Shown here: in pieces, positions 62,272-64,000 of the stretch
How positions within the stretch are numbered: the first letter of the stretch is position 1
Layout: the number at the start of each line of letters is the position of its first letter
Assembly: GCA_949296575.1 (NCBI GenBank)
Contig: CASFPE010000029.1
Coordinates: forward strand, 124,001-188,000
Source of the DNA: an uncultured Bacteroides sp.
Lineage (GTDB): Bacteria > Bacteroidota > Bacteroidia > Bacteroidales > Bacteroidaceae
Reading direction: 5' to 3'
DNA length: 64,000 nt
Notes under the pieces: generated by a model
Databases searched by the model: none
What the model saw: the letters and a program-made list of their open reading frames with translations, nothing else
Told to the model about the DNA's origin: nothing
Translations under genes and position numbers: made by a program

Positions 62272-64000
62272 ATGAAGAATAACAGACGATTTTTGGCAAT
62301 ATCCGTTTTGTCTCTGGCGGTTGCGGGGCTGATGAATGCCCAGGAACAGGAGACAATGGGCGACTTGCGCGCAGTGCTGGATGCCCAAAAAGGCAAATCC
62401 GTGATTGATATCCCCAAAGGCACTTATCTTTTGGACTTGACGAACAACATAGGCCCTTATGCGTTCAGCAATTTGAAGGATGTGACGGTGAACGGGAACG
62501 GCTCCACCATCATTTGCAATTACCAGAAGCAGGCTTTCAGCATTGACCATTGCGAGAATTTTACCATCAAGGATCTGATTATCGACTACGATCCTCCTTG
62601 CTCCACGCAGGGGACGGTGGTTTCCATGACCAGCGATGCCAAGACATTGGAGATAGAGATGCACGAAGGATTCCCGTTGCCCGACCCGGAAACAGAACAA
62701 GACCGCGTGCATTTCTATGACGGCGAGACAATGGAACTGATATGGAACTTGTATTCCAACCAGATTACGGAGCCGATTGAATACTTGAGCGACCGCAGGA
62801 TACGGGTAAAGTTGGCGATGCCGAAGCCGAACACGTATGACGTGGGCGATTACATCGTGCTGAACAATATTCCCAACACGTATGTGGGACATATGATTAT
62901 CGCAAGCTATTGCAAGAACATGACGTTCTCCAACGTCACGGCATACGATTCTCCCCAGTTCTTCTTCGGCGAGAATTATTGCGAAAATTCGCATTATTAC
63001 CGTTGCGTGATCGACCGCAGGCGGAACGACCCCAAATATCCTATCGACCAGTTGCGCGCAGGCATTGCAGATGGCATCCATAGCCGCCATGCCACGATTG
63101 GCCCGATGATTGAAGAATGCACCATCCAATACATCACGGACGACCCGGTGGCTATCAACGGCAACTTCTATCCCGTGTGTGAAGTGGACAAGGATTACCA
63201 GCAAATTTATATTCTTTCGAGGGAAAATAACCTGACGGATGTGACCATCAAGCAGGACGAGAATATCGTGGCGGTGTCCAATGGCGGCGTGCGCCGGGGC
63301 GAAGCAACGCCTAATCGTGTCCGTTTGTCAACGACACCCACTACGGATGAAATCAATGAATGCCTTTCTTATTTCAATGACATCAAGGATCGTCGTTATG
63401 TGAGCAAGGTAGTGGTGCGTTTCTCTGAAGAAGAATGGAAGAAGATTGGCGATGTGCAGCCGGGCGATGTGCTGTTCTCTACGGACCGCATCGGTGCCGG
63501 TTTCAAGGTTATCAACAACACCATTGGGCATATTCCGGGACGCGGCATCTTGATCAAATCTTCTAATGGGAAGATTCAGAACAACAAAATCAGCAATACC
63601 GGCGCAGGTGCCATTATTATCGCGCCGGAGTTCAACTGGATGGAAGCCGGACTGTCTACGGATTTGGAAATCAGCGGCAACACCATCGAAACTTGTTTTT
63701 GGAAGCAAAACCATCGTCGTTCCCAGTGTGCGGCTATATCTGTGGTATTGGAAGCTTCGAATGGCGACTTGGGAGATGCAGGCGGTTTCCGCAACATCAG
63801 CATCCACCGCAATACGATAAAGGATTGCCCGAAGCCATGTGTGTTCCTGAACGCCATAGACGGAGGTTATTTCTACAAGAACACCATCGAACCGGCTACG
63901 TGGGAACGCGACCATGGTTCCAATTTCTTGATTTCAAACAAGAAAGAATATGTGACGAAGAATGTGGCCAACATCATCACCGATGAAGACCCGCTGGGCA
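62272..64000 (+). CDS. Exported right-handed parallel beta-helix protein (partial, C-terminus beyond window)
   Basis: From the ATG at 62272 the frame runs open to the window end (576 codons). It begins MKNNRRFLAISVLSLAVAGL with signal peptide cleavage near MNAQ. Beta-helix coils follow: VTVNGNGSTIICNYQKQAFS, IDHCENFTIKDLIIDYDPP, MIEECTIQYITDDPVAINGN, KVINNTIGHIPGRGILIKSS, NGKIQNNKISNTGAGAIII, LEISGNTIETCFW. The layout recalls GH110-type alpha-galactosidases and related beta-helix enzymes, but I cannot identify the GH110 catalytic aspartates, so only the fold is called. It lies 38 bp after the MGH1-type gene. Confidence 0.85.
   Translation, partial: MKNNRRFLAISVLSLAVAGLMNAQEQETMGDLRAVLDAQKGKSVIDIPKGTYLLDLTNNIGPYAFSNLKDVTVNGNGSTIICNYQKQAFSIDHCENFTIKDLIIDYDPPCSTQGTVVSMTSDAKTLEIEMHEGFPLPDPETEQDRVHFYDGETMELIWNLYSNQITEPIEYLSDRRIRVKLAMPKPNTYDVGDYIVLNNIPNTYVGHMIIASYCKNMTFSNVTAYDSPQFFFGENYCENSHYYRCVIDRRRNDPKYPIDQLRAGIADGIHSRHATIGPMIEECTIQYITDDPVAINGNFYPVCEVDKDYQQIYILSRENNLTDVTIKQDENIVAVSNGGVRRGEATPNRVRLSTTPTTDEINECLSYFNDIKDRRYVSKVVVRFSEEEWKKIGDVQPGDVLFSTDRIGAGFKVINNTIGHIPGRGILIKSSNGKIQNNKISNTGAGAIIIAPEFNWMEAGLSTDLEISGNTIETCFWKQNHRRSQCAAISVVLEASNGDLGDAGGFRNISIHRNTIKDCPKPCVFLNAIDGGYFYKNTIEPATWERDHGSNFLISNKKEYVTKNVANIITDEDPLG

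Noticed and set aside
62272..64000. Assignment of the last gene to GH110
   Set aside because: Beta-helix layout is similar, but family catalytic residues could not be identified and the C-terminus is missing.

Overview
This 64 kb window is chromosomal DNA of a Bacteroidota bacterium, order Bacteroidales and probably Bacteroides-like. The evidence is: promoters with a TAnnTTTG -7 box, often with a TTG/TTTG -33 box; the ATP synthase operon order beta-epsilon-X-a-c-b-delta-alpha-gamma; an RprX/RprY two-component pair; a dual-membrane-spanning anti-sigma factor; a second, catalytically altered EF-G; and several carbohydrate-active enzymes. One protein carries a type IX secretion sorting domain. 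No rRNA, tRNA, CRISPR array, transposase or phage gene was found.

0-8.5 kb: a LytTR response regulator cut by the left edge, a LysE-type exporter, a DUF4924 protein, RF3 (prfC), a TsaC/YrdC synthase, a polyprenyl-phosphate sugar transferase, a ClC chloride channel and fmt. 8.6-12 kb: a stand-alone sigma factor, a repeat-rich gap with a small gene, and a sigma factor/dual-membrane anti-sigma pair. 12-18 kb: rpe, comEC, a DHH phosphoesterase, a DUF4827 lipoprotein and glmM. 18-25 kb: an EF-G paralogue lacking GTPase signature residues, rprXY, a small membrane protein, a MarR regulator and the rpsF-rpsR-rplI operon.

25-41 kb: a small lipoprotein, mtaB and a glycosyltransferase. A minus-strand cluster follows (Dpm1-like glycosyltransferase, pyrC, MetH-activation-domain protein, metallophosphoesterase, plsC, DUF4369 lipoprotein), then mfd, a GH140 hydrolase, and a PadR/PspC pair. 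41-50 kb: purT and the complete F1Fo ATP synthase operon. 50-52 kb: lipB and a DUF2027/Smr protein.

52-64 kb is the accessory carbohydrate region. It holds a beta-helix protein, a single-chain transmembrane regulator (periplasmic LamG/propeller-like sensor, one membrane helix, cytoplasmic SARP-type winged helix plus BTAD), a 738 bp gap, then a same-strand run of a GH92 mannosidase, a beta-helix protein with a T9SS sorting domain, an MGH1-type (alpha/alpha)6 hydrolase and a further beta-helix protein cut by the right edge. The gap contains two clusters of three TTAAGG-type direct repeats with exact 11 bp periodicity. The second cluster lies about 9 bp before a candidate -7 box. This geometry is typical of SARP/PhoB-type operators, so I propose that the regulator and these repeats form an undescribed one-component sensing circuit for the adjacent glycan genes.

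Intergenic repeats are prominent. A nested palindromic element (15 bp units ACGATTAtTAATCGT joined by 8 bp palindromic spacers) occurs near 9.7, 25.3 and 39.4 kb. Two of these copies, and the gap at 56.1 kb, share a separate AAGGTTTTGCAAAA-type block.
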